Assembly: GCA_027627685.1 (NCBI GenBank)
Contig: CP091241.1
Coordinates: 620,001 to 684,000, forward strand
Direction of reading: 5' to 3'
Origin: Hyphomonadaceae bacterium ML37
GTDB lineage: Bacteria > Pseudomonadota > Alphaproteobacteria > Caulobacterales > Maricaulaceae
Length of the DNA stretch: 64,000 bases
Shown here one piece after another: positions 8,196-16,115 of the stretch. The position numbers were made by a program, and so were the translations under genes. The notes under the pieces are model-generated. The model was not told where the DNA came from. It ran no database searches and worked only from the letters and a program-made list of their open reading frames with translations. Within the stretch, counting starts at the first letter, position 1; the number at the start of each line of letters is the position of its first letter.

Positions 8196-8876
8196 ATGGC
8201 GCTTGATCTCAACCCGATCGGCCAGATTCTGCCCGGCATGAACGGGGCGTCCGACAGCGGTCTGGCTGCGGGCAATCTGGCGGACAATTTCGACACGTTT
8301 CTGCGCCTGCTGACCCAGCAGCTGCAGAACCAGGACCCGCTCAACCCGATGGATTCACAGGAATTCGTCAATCAGCTGGTGCAATTCTCCTCGGTGGAGC
8401 AACAGATCGCCCAGACCCGCTCGCTCGACGCCCTGCTGGCCATGCAGAGCGCCAGCGCGGTGATGTCGGCGTCCGGCTATGTCGGCCGGGATGTGACGCT
8501 GGCCACCGATACGGCTGAGCTGGCCGGGGGCGAGGCGCGCTGGAGCTACAGCCTCGATCGCAATGCGCAAACTGCTGACCTGGTGGTCAGCGATCTCAAT
8601 GGACGCGTGGTGGCGACCCTGCCGGGCGAAACCGGTTCGGGCGGTCATGATCTGGTCTGGGATGGCCGCGACATGGCCGGCAACGTCATGGCGCCCGGCC
8701 TCTACCAGCTGGAAGTCGTGGCGCGTGACGCGCAGGGCGAACGCATTGCGGCGCCGGTGCGGGTGTCCGGCCGGGTCACCGGCGTGGACCTGTCCGGTGA
8801 CGAGGTCCGTGTTGAACTGGGCGCGGTGAGCGCGCCCTTCGCCAATGTCATCGCGGTGCGTGAAGCGCGCGGCTGA
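8196..8876 (+). CDS. flgD: Flagellar hook capping (assembly scaffold) protein
   Basis: This 226-residue protein has the FlgD N-terminal signature FDTFLRLLTQQLQNQDPLNP followed by EFVNQLVQFSSVEQ (about residues 29-70). A C-terminal FlgD Ig/tudor-like domain contains DLVVSDLNGRVV and LVWDGRDMAGN. FlgD caps the growing hook and is discarded afterwards. It starts 21 bases after fliK, with a GAGGA ribosome site, and is followed by flgE, so the three genes form a hook-building set. Confidence 0.95.
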   Translation: MALDLNPIGQILPGMNGASDSGLAAGNLADNFDTFLRLLTQQLQNQDPLNPMDSQEFVNQLVQFSSVEQQIAQTRSLDALLAMQSASAVMSASGYVGRDVTLATDTAELAGGEARWSYSLDRNAQTADLVVSDLNGRVVATLPGETGSGGHDLVWDGRDMAGNVMAPGLYQLEVVARDAQGERIAAPVRVSGRVTGVDLSGDEVRVELGAVSAPFANVIAVREARG

Positions 8877-8885
8877 TCAGAACCC

Positions 8886-8940
8886 GGGCGCCTGAAGGCG
8901 CCCTGACAAAACACTTGGAGCCGGGGCAAAAGCCCCCGGC
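8886..8940 (+). other. Two stem-loops between flgD and flgE
   Basis: Stem 1: GGGCGCC (8886-8892), TGAA loop, GGCGCCC (8897-8903). Stem 2: GCCGGGGC (8920-8927), AAAA loop, GCCCCCGGC (8932-8940) with one bulge. Neither has a T-run, so they are more likely mRNA processing or attenuation structures than full terminators. Confidence 0.45.
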
Positions 8941-8969
8941 ATCCGGGCAGGACGTGGGAGACTGAAAGC

Positions 8970-10361
8970 ATGTCTATCAATTCAGCCATGATTGCGGGGG
9001 CGTCGGGCCTGCTCGCCAATTCTTCGGCGCTGGCGGCGATCTCGGACAATATCGCGAATGTGAACACCACCGGCTACAAGCGGGTGAACACCGTGTTCAC
9101 GCCCAACTACAAGATCGGCGGCGGCGGCGAGGCGCGTTACAGCTCCGCAGGCGTCACCTCCAACTCGCGCCTTGATGTGAACTCGGCGGGCATCCTCAAT
9201 CCGAGCGCCTCGCCCACGGATCTGGCCATTGACGGCAACGGCTTCTTCGTCGTGCGCCCGTCGTCAACTTCCACAGCAGGCACGGATTCAGTGCTGTTCA
9301 CCCGCTCGGGGGCGTTCCAGACCGACAATTCGGGGTTCCTGCGCAATGATGTGGGGATGTATCTCTATGGCTGGCCAGTAGGGTCGGACGGCAGCGTCAG
9401 CCAGAACCCGTCCAATCTGGACGAGCTGGAAGCGATCAACCTGTCCAATATCGGCGGCGCGGCGGAAGCCACCAACTCGATCCGCATCAACGCCAATCTG
9501 CAGGCCAGTCAGGCCGTATCGCCTGCGGCGGCGACCTATGACTCCGCCGATCCCGCCAACAACATGGCGTCGGGCTCGGTGACCCCGGACTTCCAGCGCA
9601 CCATCCAAGTGTATGACAGCCAGGGCGGGGTGCGGTCGATCACCATGTCCATGTTGAAATCGCCCACGGCCAACGAGTGGTTCACCGAGCTGCACGTAGA
9701 GCCCGCCAGCGACGTCGCCACCGGGGCTGGCCTCAACAACGGCCAGATCGCCACCGGCGTCGTGGCGTTCGACACCAATGGCCAGATCAATCCCGGCGCC
9801 TCGACCCTGCCGACCACGCTGAACTTCCTGTCCTCTGACTTTGGCGGCGCGCTGGGCGCCAACCAGGTTCAGTGGGCGGGCGGCACAGGCGTAGGCGCGC
9901 AGGCGGTGAGCCTGGATCTCGGCACGGCGGGCGCGCCGGGGGGCATCACCCAGTTCGACAGCCCCTCGACGCTGAACTCCACCACTGTGGACGGGGCCAT
10001 CTTCGGCGCCTTCGCCGGGGTGGAAGTGGGTCCGGACGGATTTGTCTCGGCGCGCTTCTCCAACGGCGTCGTCCGCCAGATCTACCAGATACCCATCGCC
10101 ACGGTGGCCAATCCCAACGGGATGGCCAGCGTTGGCGTGGCTTCGTTCCAGGTGACCGAGAACTCCGGCGCCTTCACCATGAATGCCCCCGGCCGCGGCG
10201 CTGCCGGAAGTGTCGCCGCCAACTCGGTGGAAAACTCCAATGTCGATATCGCCACCGAGTTCTCCAATCTGATCATCACCCAGCGGGCCTATTCGGCCTC
10301 CTCGCGCATCATCACAACGGCGGACGAAATGCTCGCCGAAGCCATCCAGATGAAGCGCTAG
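8970..10361 (+). CDS. flgE: Flagellar hook protein
   Basis: This 463-residue protein opens with the rod/hook motif (SGLLANSSALAAISDNIANV then NTTGYKR, residues about 10-35). It carries the FlgE core (LAIDGNGFFVVR near residue 90) and ends with the conserved SNVDIATEFSNLIITQRAYSAS followed by a helix. It polymerises into the hook joining rod to filament. A GGGAG ribosome site precedes the start. A strong terminator follows at 10401, ending the hook transcript before sciP. Confidence 0.95.
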   Translation: MSINSAMIAGASGLLANSSALAAISDNIANVNTTGYKRVNTVFTPNYKIGGGGEARYSSAGVTSNSRLDVNSAGILNPSASPTDLAIDGNGFFVVRPSSTSTAGTDSVLFTRSGAFQTDNSGFLRNDVGMYLYGWPVGSDGSVSQNPSNLDELEAINLSNIGGAAEATNSIRINANLQASQAVSPAAATYDSADPANNMASGSVTPDFQRTIQVYDSQGGVRSITMSMLKSPTANEWFTELHVEPASDVATGAGLNNGQIATGVVAFDTNGQINPGASTLPTTLNFLSSDFGGALGANQVQWAGGTGVGAQAVSLDLGTAGAPGGITQFDSPSTLNSTTVDGAIFGAFAGVEVGPDGFVSARFSNGVVRQIYQIPIATVANPNGMASVGVASFQVTENSGAFTMNAPGRGAAGSVAANSVENSNVDIATEFSNLIITQRAYSASSRIITTADEMLAEAIQMKR

Positions 10362-10400
10362 ACCTGACCCCTTTCCCGCCGTCCCACCGGCGTTCCCTCG

Positions 10401-10432
10401 CCCCGGCGCGCAAGCGCCGGGGTGAATTTTTT
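10401..10432 (+). terminator. Rho-independent terminator after flgE
   Basis: CCCCGGCGC (10401-10409), GCAA loop, GCGCCGGGG (10414-10422), then TGAATTTTTT. This is a perfect 9-bp stem with a T-run. Confidence 0.9.
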
Positions 10433-10444
10433 CTAAATATCTGA

Positions 10445-10460
10445 TTAGCCAGACGTTTAC
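10445..10460 (+). promoter_or_regulatory. CtrA-type box upstream of sciP
   Basis: TTAG (10445-10448), 7 bases, TTTAC (10456-10460). It has two mismatches to TTAA-N7-TTAAC. It lies about 95 bases before sciP. In Caulobacter, sciP transcription is CtrA-activated, which supports the reading. Confidence 0.5.
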
Positions 10461-10553
10461 CTTGGGCTTTAGAGGTTCGGAAAGACGCTTGGGGTATAAC
10501 ACACCCATCAAAAGGGCGCGCGACAGACGCGCCTGTTGACAAGGATGGGTCGG

Positions 10554-10826
10554 ATGGAACGTCGAGCGAAGAAGGAAAACTATGTGATCGGGCCGGATGG
10601 CAGCCCGCTCACAGTGGCCGATCTGCCGAACCCGGAGACCCAGCGCTGGGTGATCCGGCGCAAGGCTGAAGTGGTCGCGGCGGTCCGTGGCGGGCTCCTG
10701 AGCCTGGACGAGGCGTGTGATCGCTACCGCCTGACAGTGGAGGAATTCCTCTCCTGGCAGCGCGCGATCGACCGCCATGGCCTGGCCGGCCTGCGCACCA
10801 CGCGGATCCAGCACTACCGCCAATAG
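10554..10826 (+). CDS. sciP: CtrA inhibitor SciP (DUF1153)
   Basis: This 90-residue protein matches SciP/DUF1153: YVIGPDGSPLTVADLP at the N-terminus, then a helix-turn-helix-like segment (RRKAEVVAAVRGGLLSLDEA, YRLTVEEFLSWQ). SciP binds CtrA and blocks its activation of flagellar and cell-cycle promoters in Caulobacter. The start at 10554 has an AAGGA ribosome site 8 bases upstream; in-frame TTG 10536 and ATG 10545 are alternatives. Its position between flgE and fliF is as in Caulobacter, and CtrA-like boxes lie both before it and before fliF. Confidence 0.9.
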   Translation: MERRAKKENYVIGPDGSPLTVADLPNPETQRWVIRRKAEVVAAVRGGLLSLDEACDRYRLTVEEFLSWQRAIDRHGLAGLRTTRIQHYRQ

Positions 10827-10901
10827 CCGGTCTGCAACACGCAATTCCTGCGGGCGTGCGCCTCCCCGGCGCGCGCCCGCAGTGCATTCTGATTCAAGCT
10901 G

Positions 10902-10917
10902 TTAAGCCCTCGTTTAC
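10902..10917 (+). promoter_or_regulatory. CtrA-type box upstream of fliF
   Basis: TTAA (10902-10905), 7 bases, TTTAC (10913-10917): one mismatch to the full CtrA site, about 80 bases before fliF. A GANTC site (GATTC, 10891-10895), the CcrM methylation target in this group, sits 6 bases upstream. Confidence 0.6.
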
Positions 10918-10994
10918 GCGGGCAGTGGGAAAAACTTGCCTAGCCGGGGGCCAAAAGCGCCTCTGGACTGTGTTTCAGGCGGGGCCCATCACAC

Positions 10995-12635
10995 GTGACG
11001 GCGTTTTTTGAACAGCTTTCCCGATTGGGAATTGGCCGGCTGAGCCTGATTTTCGGGCTCACCGCAGGCGTGGCGCTGGCGCTGATCCTGTTGCTGGTCA
11101 ATCCGGGCAGTGGGTCGCAGGCGCTCTTGTACTCCGGTCTTGAGACGCGCGACGCCGCGTCAGTGGCCGAGCGCCTCGACGGCGCCGGCATCCCCTATGA
11201 GCTGCGTGACGGCGGCTCGGCGATCTATGTGCCCGCCGCGCAGGTCGACCAGGCCCGCCTGCGCGTGGCGTCGGGCGGCGCGCTGAGCTTTGGCTCTGTG
11301 GGCTACGAAATCTTCGATTCCAATGATGGCATCGGCGCCACCAGCTTTGTCCAGAACGTCAATGCGCGCCGGGCGCTGGAAGGCGAGCTGGCGCGCTCCA
11401 TCAACGCCATCAACGCGGTGTCGGGCGCGCGGGTGCACCTCGTGCTGCCCGAGCGCCGCCTGTTCTCTCGCGAGCAGCAGGAGCCGTCGGCGTCTGTGGT
11501 GATCAGCGTGCGCGGGCAGCTGTCCTCGGGCCAGGTCTCCACCATCTCCAATCTGATCGCCACGGCCGTGCCGGGACTGTCGCCGACGCGCATCACCATT
11601 GCCGATGATCAGGGCCGCCTGCTGGCCAGCCCGTCAGAGGGCGATAATCCCGGCGGCGCCGCCATCGAGGAGCGCCGCACCGGTCTGGAAGCCGCGCTGC
11701 GCCAGCGCATTCTGGACGTGGTCGAAGGCGTGGTGGGCCCCGGCGCCGCGCGTGTGGTGGTCACGGCGGAAGTGAACCGCGAAAGCCTGACCGAGACCCG
11801 GCTGGAATTTGATCCCAATCTTCAGGTGGAAGTGAGCCGCGAGGTTCAGAGCGAGGAATCCAGCGAGCCCGCCGGGCGCCAGGGCGCCGTGTCGGCCACC
11901 GAAAACCAGCCCGGAGCAGAAGAGCAGGGTGCCGGCGGGCCGGGCGAGATGTCCACGTCGCGGCGCAGCACCAATGTGCGCAATTTTGAAAACTCGCGCA
12001 CCACCAGTACGCGCGTGGTGCAGGCGGGCGAGCTGCAGAGACTGGCCGTGTCGGTGGTGGTTGACGAGCGCACGGCGCGCGGAGAGGACGGATCGCTGGT
12101 GTTCGAGCCGCGCACCGCAGAGGAAATGGACCGCATCCGCGCGCTGGTCGCCGCGGCGGCGGGCATGGATGTGCGCGCCATTGATGGCGAGCGCCATGTG
12201 CTGGAAGTGGCGCAGATGCGCTTTTCCCGGCCCGACCTGACGGCGGGCACGCCCGCGCCCGAGGGCTTCCGCATGGAGCGCGCCGACATCATGCGCGCCG
12301 CCGAGCTCGCCGTGATCGCGCTAATGGGCCTGTTGATCATCTTCCTGGTGGCGCGGCCGCTGGTGCGCGGCGCGGTTGGCGGCGGCCCCGCCCTGCCGGC
12401 GCCGGCGTCTGGCGCCGCGCTTCCGGCCCGCCCCGGCCAGGCCCAGATCGCCGCCCAGCCGGGCTCGGACCGCGCCCTGCTGCCCGAGGACGAGGACGAC
12501 GAGGAGCGCATCGACGTCGCCCATATCGACGGCCAGGTGAAGAAATCCTCGGTGCGCAAGGTGGCGTCCCTGGTCGAGCAGCACCCTGACGAGACCATGA
12601 GCATTCTGCGCACCTGGATGCATGAGAGCGCGTGA
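10995..12635 (+). CDS. fliF: Flagellar MS-ring protein
   Basis: This 546-residue protein has an N-terminal membrane helix ([18 protein letters not shown]), YscJ/FliF secretin-ring domains (including [20 protein letters not shown] and [20 protein letters not shown]), a long periplasmic part and a second helix near residues 435-455 ([18 protein letters not shown]). A short acidic cytoplasmic tail is the expected FliG-binding segment. It uses a GTG start. It begins the class II operon fliF-fliG-flbE-fliN-flbD and overlaps fliG. A CtrA-like box lies just upstream. Confidence 0.96.
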   Translation: MTAFFEQLSRLGIGRLSLIFGLTAGVALALILLLVNPGSGSQALLYSGLETRDAASVAERLDGAGIPYELRDGGSAIYVPAAQVDQARLRVASGGALSFGSVGYEIFDSNDGIGATSFVQNVNARRALEGELARSINAINAVSGARVHLVLPERRLFSREQQEPSASVVISVRGQLSSGQVSTISNLIATAVPGLSPTRITIADDQGRLLASPSEGDNPGGAAIEERRTGLEAALRQRILDVVEGVVGPGAARVVVTAEVNRESLTETRLEFDPNLQVEVSREVQSEESSEPAGRQGAVSATENQPGAEEQGAGGPGEMSTSRRSTNVRNFENSRTTSTRVVQAGELQRLAVSVVVDERTARGEDGSLVFEPRTAEEMDRIRALVAAAAGMDVRAIDGERHVLEVAQMRFSRPDLTAGTPAPEGFRMERADIMRAAELAVIALMGLLIIFLVARPLVRGAVGGGPALPAPASGAALPARPGQAQIAAQPGSDRALLPEDEDDEERIDVAHIDGQVKKSSVRKVASLVEQHPDETMSILRTWMHESA

Positions 12636-13669
12636 TGGCAAGCAATTCAGGGGGGCTTCGCAAGATTGATGATCCCGCCAGCCTCGCCGGGCCAGAGAAA
12701 GCGGCTGTTCTTCTCCTAGCGCTTGGCGACGAGCAGCGCCGCCTATGGGAAATGATGGATGACGAGGAGATTCGCGTCGTTTCCCAGGCCATCGTCGGGC
12801 TCGGCAATGTCACCGCCAGTGCTGTAGAAAAGCTGATCATGGACTTTGTAAGCTCCATGTCGTCGACTGGTTCCATCACAGGTTCGGTCGCGCAGGCGCA
12901 CCGGGTGCTCTCCGCCTTCCTTCCCTCCGGGAAGGTGGACTCGATCATGGAGGAGCTGCGTGGTCCGGCCGGGCGGACCATGTGGGACAAGCTGGCGAAT
13001 GTGAACGAGGTCGTGCTCGCCAACTACTTTAAGAACGAATACCCCCAGACCGTCGCGGTGGTGCTGTCAAAGATCAGGCCCGAGCACGCCTCGCGCGTGC
13101 TCGGAGCCCTGCCAGAAGACTTCGCGCTGGAAGTGGTGATGCGCATGCTGCGCATGGAGCCGGTGCAGCGCGAAATCCTCGACAAGATCGAGGAGACGCT
13201 GCGCAATGAATTCATGAGCAATCTGGCGCGCACCTCCAAGCAGGACAGCCACGAGCTGATGGCGGACATTTTCAATAATTTCGACCGCCAGACCGAGAAC
13301 CGCTTCCTGGCCAATCTGGAAGAGCGCAACCGCGACAGCGCAGAGAAAATCCGCTCGCTGATGTTCGTGTTCGAAGACCTGGGCAAGCTCGATCCCCAAG
13401 GCGTGCAGACGCTGATGCGCTCGGTGCCCAAGGACCAGATGGGCCTGGCGCTGAAGGGCGCCTCGGACACGCTGCGCGATCTGTTCTTCTCCAACATGTC
13501 CGAACGCGCGGCGAAAATCCTGCGCGAGGACATGGCGGCGATGGGGCCGGTGCGCCTGAAAGACGTGGATCAGGCCCAGCAGGCCATGGTCAATCTCGCC
13601 AAGGATCTGGCCGCCAAAGGCGAAATCCTGATCGCCGACGGCGGCGGCGATGACGAGCTGATTTACTAG
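12635..13669 (+). CDS. fliG: Flagellar motor switch protein FliG
   Basis: This 344-residue protein shows the FliG N domain ([16 protein letters not shown]), the middle domain with [13 protein letters not shown] (the EHPQ motif in variant form) and the C-terminal torque domain ([20 protein letters not shown], then [20 protein letters not shown]). It links the MS ring to the C ring and contacts the stator. The ATG at 12635 overlaps the fliF stop as TGATG, so translation is coupled; a GTG at 12632 is possible. Confidence 0.96.
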   Translation: MASNSGGLRKIDDPASLAGPEKAAVLLLALGDEQRRLWEMMDDEEIRVVSQAIVGLGNVTASAVEKLIMDFVSSMSSTGSITGSVAQAHRVLSAFLPSGKVDSIMEELRGPAGRTMWDKLANVNEVVLANYFKNEYPQTVAVVLSKIRPEHASRVLGALPEDFALEVVMRMLRMEPVQREILDKIEETLRNEFMSNLARTSKQDSHELMADIFNNFDRQTENRFLANLEERNRDSAEKIRSLMFVFEDLGKLDPQGVQTLMRSVPKDQMGLALKGASDTLRDLFFSNMSERAAKILREDMAAMGPVRLKDVDQAQQAMVNLAKDLAAKGEILIADGGGDDELIY

Positions 13670-13679
13670 GGAGGCGGAT

Positions 13680-14327
13680 ATGACGACATCATTCAGACGG
13701 TTCGCCTTCGACCGCGAATACGCTGCGGACGGCACTGTGCTGCGTGATGGCGAGCGCGTGCGGCGCGTCTTCACCGAAGACGAGGCGCGCGCCATGGCTG
13801 ACGCAGCGGCCAGCAAGGCCGCTGAAGGCGATGCCGCCAGGATGGCCGAAACCCTGCGCCAGATTTCCGGGCGGATGCAGGCGGTGCTGGCGCGCATGGA
13901 TAGCGAGTCCGAGGCGATGCGCGCCGACGCCGTGCGTCTGGCGATGGCCGCCGCCCGCGCCATCGCCGGCGCGGCGCTGGACCGCTATGGCGCCGACACC
14001 ATCGAAGCCTGCGCCCGCGAGGCGCTGGCAGAGCTGCGCGCCGAGCCGCGCCTGGCGGTGCGGGTCGCGCCCGAGCTGGTGGAAGAGATCGCCGAGCGCC
14101 TGGACAGCGAAGCGGCGCGCATGGGGTTCGAGGGCGCAGTGATCGTGCGCGCCGATGAAGAGGTGGGTCCGGGCGATGTGGTGCTGGAATGGCGCGCCGG
14201 CGCCGTGGAGCACACCGCCGCCGATATCGAACAGCGCCTTGAAGACACCGCCCGCAAATGGCTCGCCGCGCCGGCGGGCGGCGATGCTGCGGCATCCGGC
14301 GCAGACGCTGGCGGCCAGGCCGCCTGA
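13680..14327 (+). CDS. FliH-like flagellar export regulator (FlbE/PodW type)
   Basis: This 215-residue protein has an N-terminal Phe/Arg motif, a long Ala/Glu-rich helical region (residues 35-110) and a C-terminal domain with VRVAPELVEEIAERLD and GPGDVVLEWRAGAVEHTA, as in FliH-type regulators of the export ATPase. In Caulobacter the gene at this position between fliG and fliN is flbE (podW), with a role also in polar localisation. Neither fliI nor fliJ is adjacent. A GGAGG ribosome site lies just before the start. FliH-like identity is firm; the FlbE name rests on synteny. Confidence 0.8.
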   Translation: MTTSFRRFAFDREYAADGTVLRDGERVRRVFTEDEARAMADAAASKAAEGDAARMAETLRQISGRMQAVLARMDSESEAMRADAVRLAMAAARAIAGAALDRYGADTIEACAREALAELRAEPRLAVRVAPELVEEIAERLDSEAARMGFEGAVIVRADEEVGPGDVVLEWRAGAVEHTAADIEQRLEDTARKWLAAPAGGDAAASGADAGGQAA

Positions 14328-14338
14328 AGGAGACGATG

Positions 14339-14701
14339 ATGAGCCAGGACGATTTGAAGCTTCAGGACCTCGCCGGCTCGAAAGCCGCGCATGGCGGGCT
14401 GACGCATAGCGGCGGCGCAGGCCAGTCGCTGATCGAGGACGAGGTGCGCACGGCTGTCGACCTGGCGCCGGTGTTCGACGTGCCGGTCAATATCTCCGCC
14501 GTGCTGGGCAAGGCGCATATCGACGTCAACTCGCTGCTCAAGCTTACCGCCGGCTCGGTGCTGGAGCTGGACCGCAAGGTGGGCGAGGCCATCGACATCT
14601 ACGTCAATAACCGCCTGGTCGCCCGCGGCGAGGTGGTAGTGGTCGAGGACCGGCTGGGCGTGACCATGACGGAAATCATCAAGGATGGTGACGGCGCATG
14701 A
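14339..14701 (+). CDS. fliN: Flagellar motor switch protein FliN
   Basis: The 120-residue product has the SpoA/FliN C-terminal domain (residues 40-115): FDVPVNISAVLGKAHIDVN, LLKLTAGSVLELDRKVGE, DIYVNNRLVARGEVVVVEDR and LGVTMTEII. The N-terminal 40 residues are variable. The ATG at 14339 follows AAGGAG at 5 bases; an adjacent ATG at 14336 is too close. FliN forms the lower C ring with FliM, which is not in this window. Confidence 0.95.
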   Translation: MSQDDLKLQDLAGSKAAHGGLTHSGGAGQSLIEDEVRTAVDLAPVFDVPVNISAVLGKAHIDVNSLLKLTAGSVLELDRKVGEAIDIYVNNRLVARGEVVVVEDRLGVTMTEIIKDGDGA

Positions 14702-14735
14702 CCCGGACTGAAGCTGTATCTGAAGGAGCTGCACG

Positions 14736-16097
14736 ATGCGCGTTCTGATCGTAGGCTCGCTGGGCGGGCAATCGACCATCGCGACCAAGATCGCCATGGA
14801 CCGCGGCGCGAAGGTCGCGCAGGTGGACACCATCGAGCAGGCGACCGCCTATCTGCGCGCCGGGCGCGGGGCGGATCTGATGATGGTGGACGTGTCGTTG
14901 GATATCGGCGCATTGATCGCCGCCAACGAGCTGGAGCGGATCATCGTTCCGGTCGTGGCGTGTGGTGTAAATGTGCGCCCCGAGGCCGCTGCAGGCGCGA
15001 TCCGCGCCGGCGCCAAGGAATTCATCCATCTGCCGCCCGATCCCGATCTGATCGGGGCGGTTCTGGCGGCGGTGTCTGATGATGACCGCCCGCTGGTGGC
15101 GCGCGATCCGGCCATGCTGAGCGTGGTGGCGCTGGCCGAGCGCATCGCGCCGTCGGAGGCGTCCGTGCTGATCACCGGCGAAAGCGGCGTCGGCAAGGAG
15201 GTGATGGCCCGTCATGTCCACAAAATGTCGAAGCGGACCTCCAAACCCTTCATCTCGGTCAATTGCGCGGCGATCCCGGAAAACCTCCTGGAATCAGAGC
15301 TTTTCGGTCACGAGAAGGGCGCCTTCACCGGCGCGGTAGCCCGGCGCATCGGCAAGTTTGAAGAGGCCGACGGTGGCACGCTGCTGCTGGACGAAATTTC
15401 CGAAATGGATGTCCGCCTGCAGGCCAAGCTGCTGCGCGCCCTGCAGGAGCGCGAGATTGACCGGGTCGGCGGCGGCAAGCCGGTGAAGGTGAATATCCGC
15501 ATCATCGCCACCTCCAACCGCGATCTGGCCCAGGCCGTACGCGATGGCGTGTTCCGCGAGGACCTTCTGTTCCGGCTCAATGTCGTCAATCTGGCGGTGC
15601 CGCCCCTGCGCGCCCGGCCCGAGGACGCCGTGGCGCTGGCCGATCATTTCCTGCGCAAATACGCCAAGGCCAATGGCGTGGCCTACCGCCCGCTGTCCGA
15701 AGCGGCCAAGGCGCAGATCACCACACGCGAATGGCCGGGCAATGTGCGTGAGCTGGAAAACGCCATGCACCGCGCCGTGCTGCTGGCCCACGGGGACCAG
15801 ATCACGCCTGAAGCCATCCGCTCGCCAGACGGCTCGCCCTTCACCGCCTATGGCGGGACGATTGCGCGCCGGGCCGCCGAAGCCGCCGACGAGGCGACCA
15901 ACCGCGTCGGGCGCACGGTGGCCGAGGTGGAGCAGGACCTGATCCTGGACACGCTGGATCATTGCCTGGGCAATCGCACCCATGCCGCGACGATCCTGGG
16001 CATCTCGATCCGCACCCTGCGCAACAAGCTCAAGCTCTATGCCGATTCCGGCGCAGAGATTCCGGCGCCGGGCGAAACCCGCGCCGGCGCGGCCTGA
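14736..16097 (+). CDS. flbD: Sigma-54-dependent flagellar regulator FlbD
   Basis: This 453-residue NtrC-family activator has an N-terminal receiver-like domain (1-115), an AAA+ domain with GESGVGKE (Walker A, about residue 148), GAFTGA (sigma-54 contact) and the LLDEISEM Walker B. A C-terminal Fis-type helix-turn-helix follows (HAATILGISIRTLRNKLK). The receiver keeps D52 but lacks the acidic pair near residues 7-12 (GSLGG instead), consistent with Caulobacter FlbD acting without ordinary phosphorylation. It should activate the sigma-54 promoters at 6088 and 6237 and repress fliF. Confidence 0.93.
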   Translation: MRVLIVGSLGGQSTIATKIAMDRGAKVAQVDTIEQATAYLRAGRGADLMMVDVSLDIGALIAANELERIIVPVVACGVNVRPEAAAGAIRAGAKEFIHLPPDPDLIGAVLAAVSDDDRPLVARDPAMLSVVALAERIAPSEASVLITGESGVGKEVMARHVHKMSKRTSKPFISVNCAAIPENLLESELFGHEKGAFTGAVARRIGKFEEADGGTLLLDEISEMDVRLQAKLLRALQEREIDRVGGGKPVKVNIRIIATSNRDLAQAVRDGVFREDLLFRLNVVNLAVPPLRARPEDAVALADHFLRKYAKANGVAYRPLSEAAKAQITTREWPGNVRELENAMHRAVLLAHGDQITPEAIRSPDGSPFTAYGGTIARRAAEAADEATNRVGRTVAEVEQDLILDTLDHCLGNRTHAATILGISIRTLRNKLKLYADSGAEIPAPGETRAGAA

Positions 16098-16115
16098 GGA
16101 GAATAAAGACCGCTG

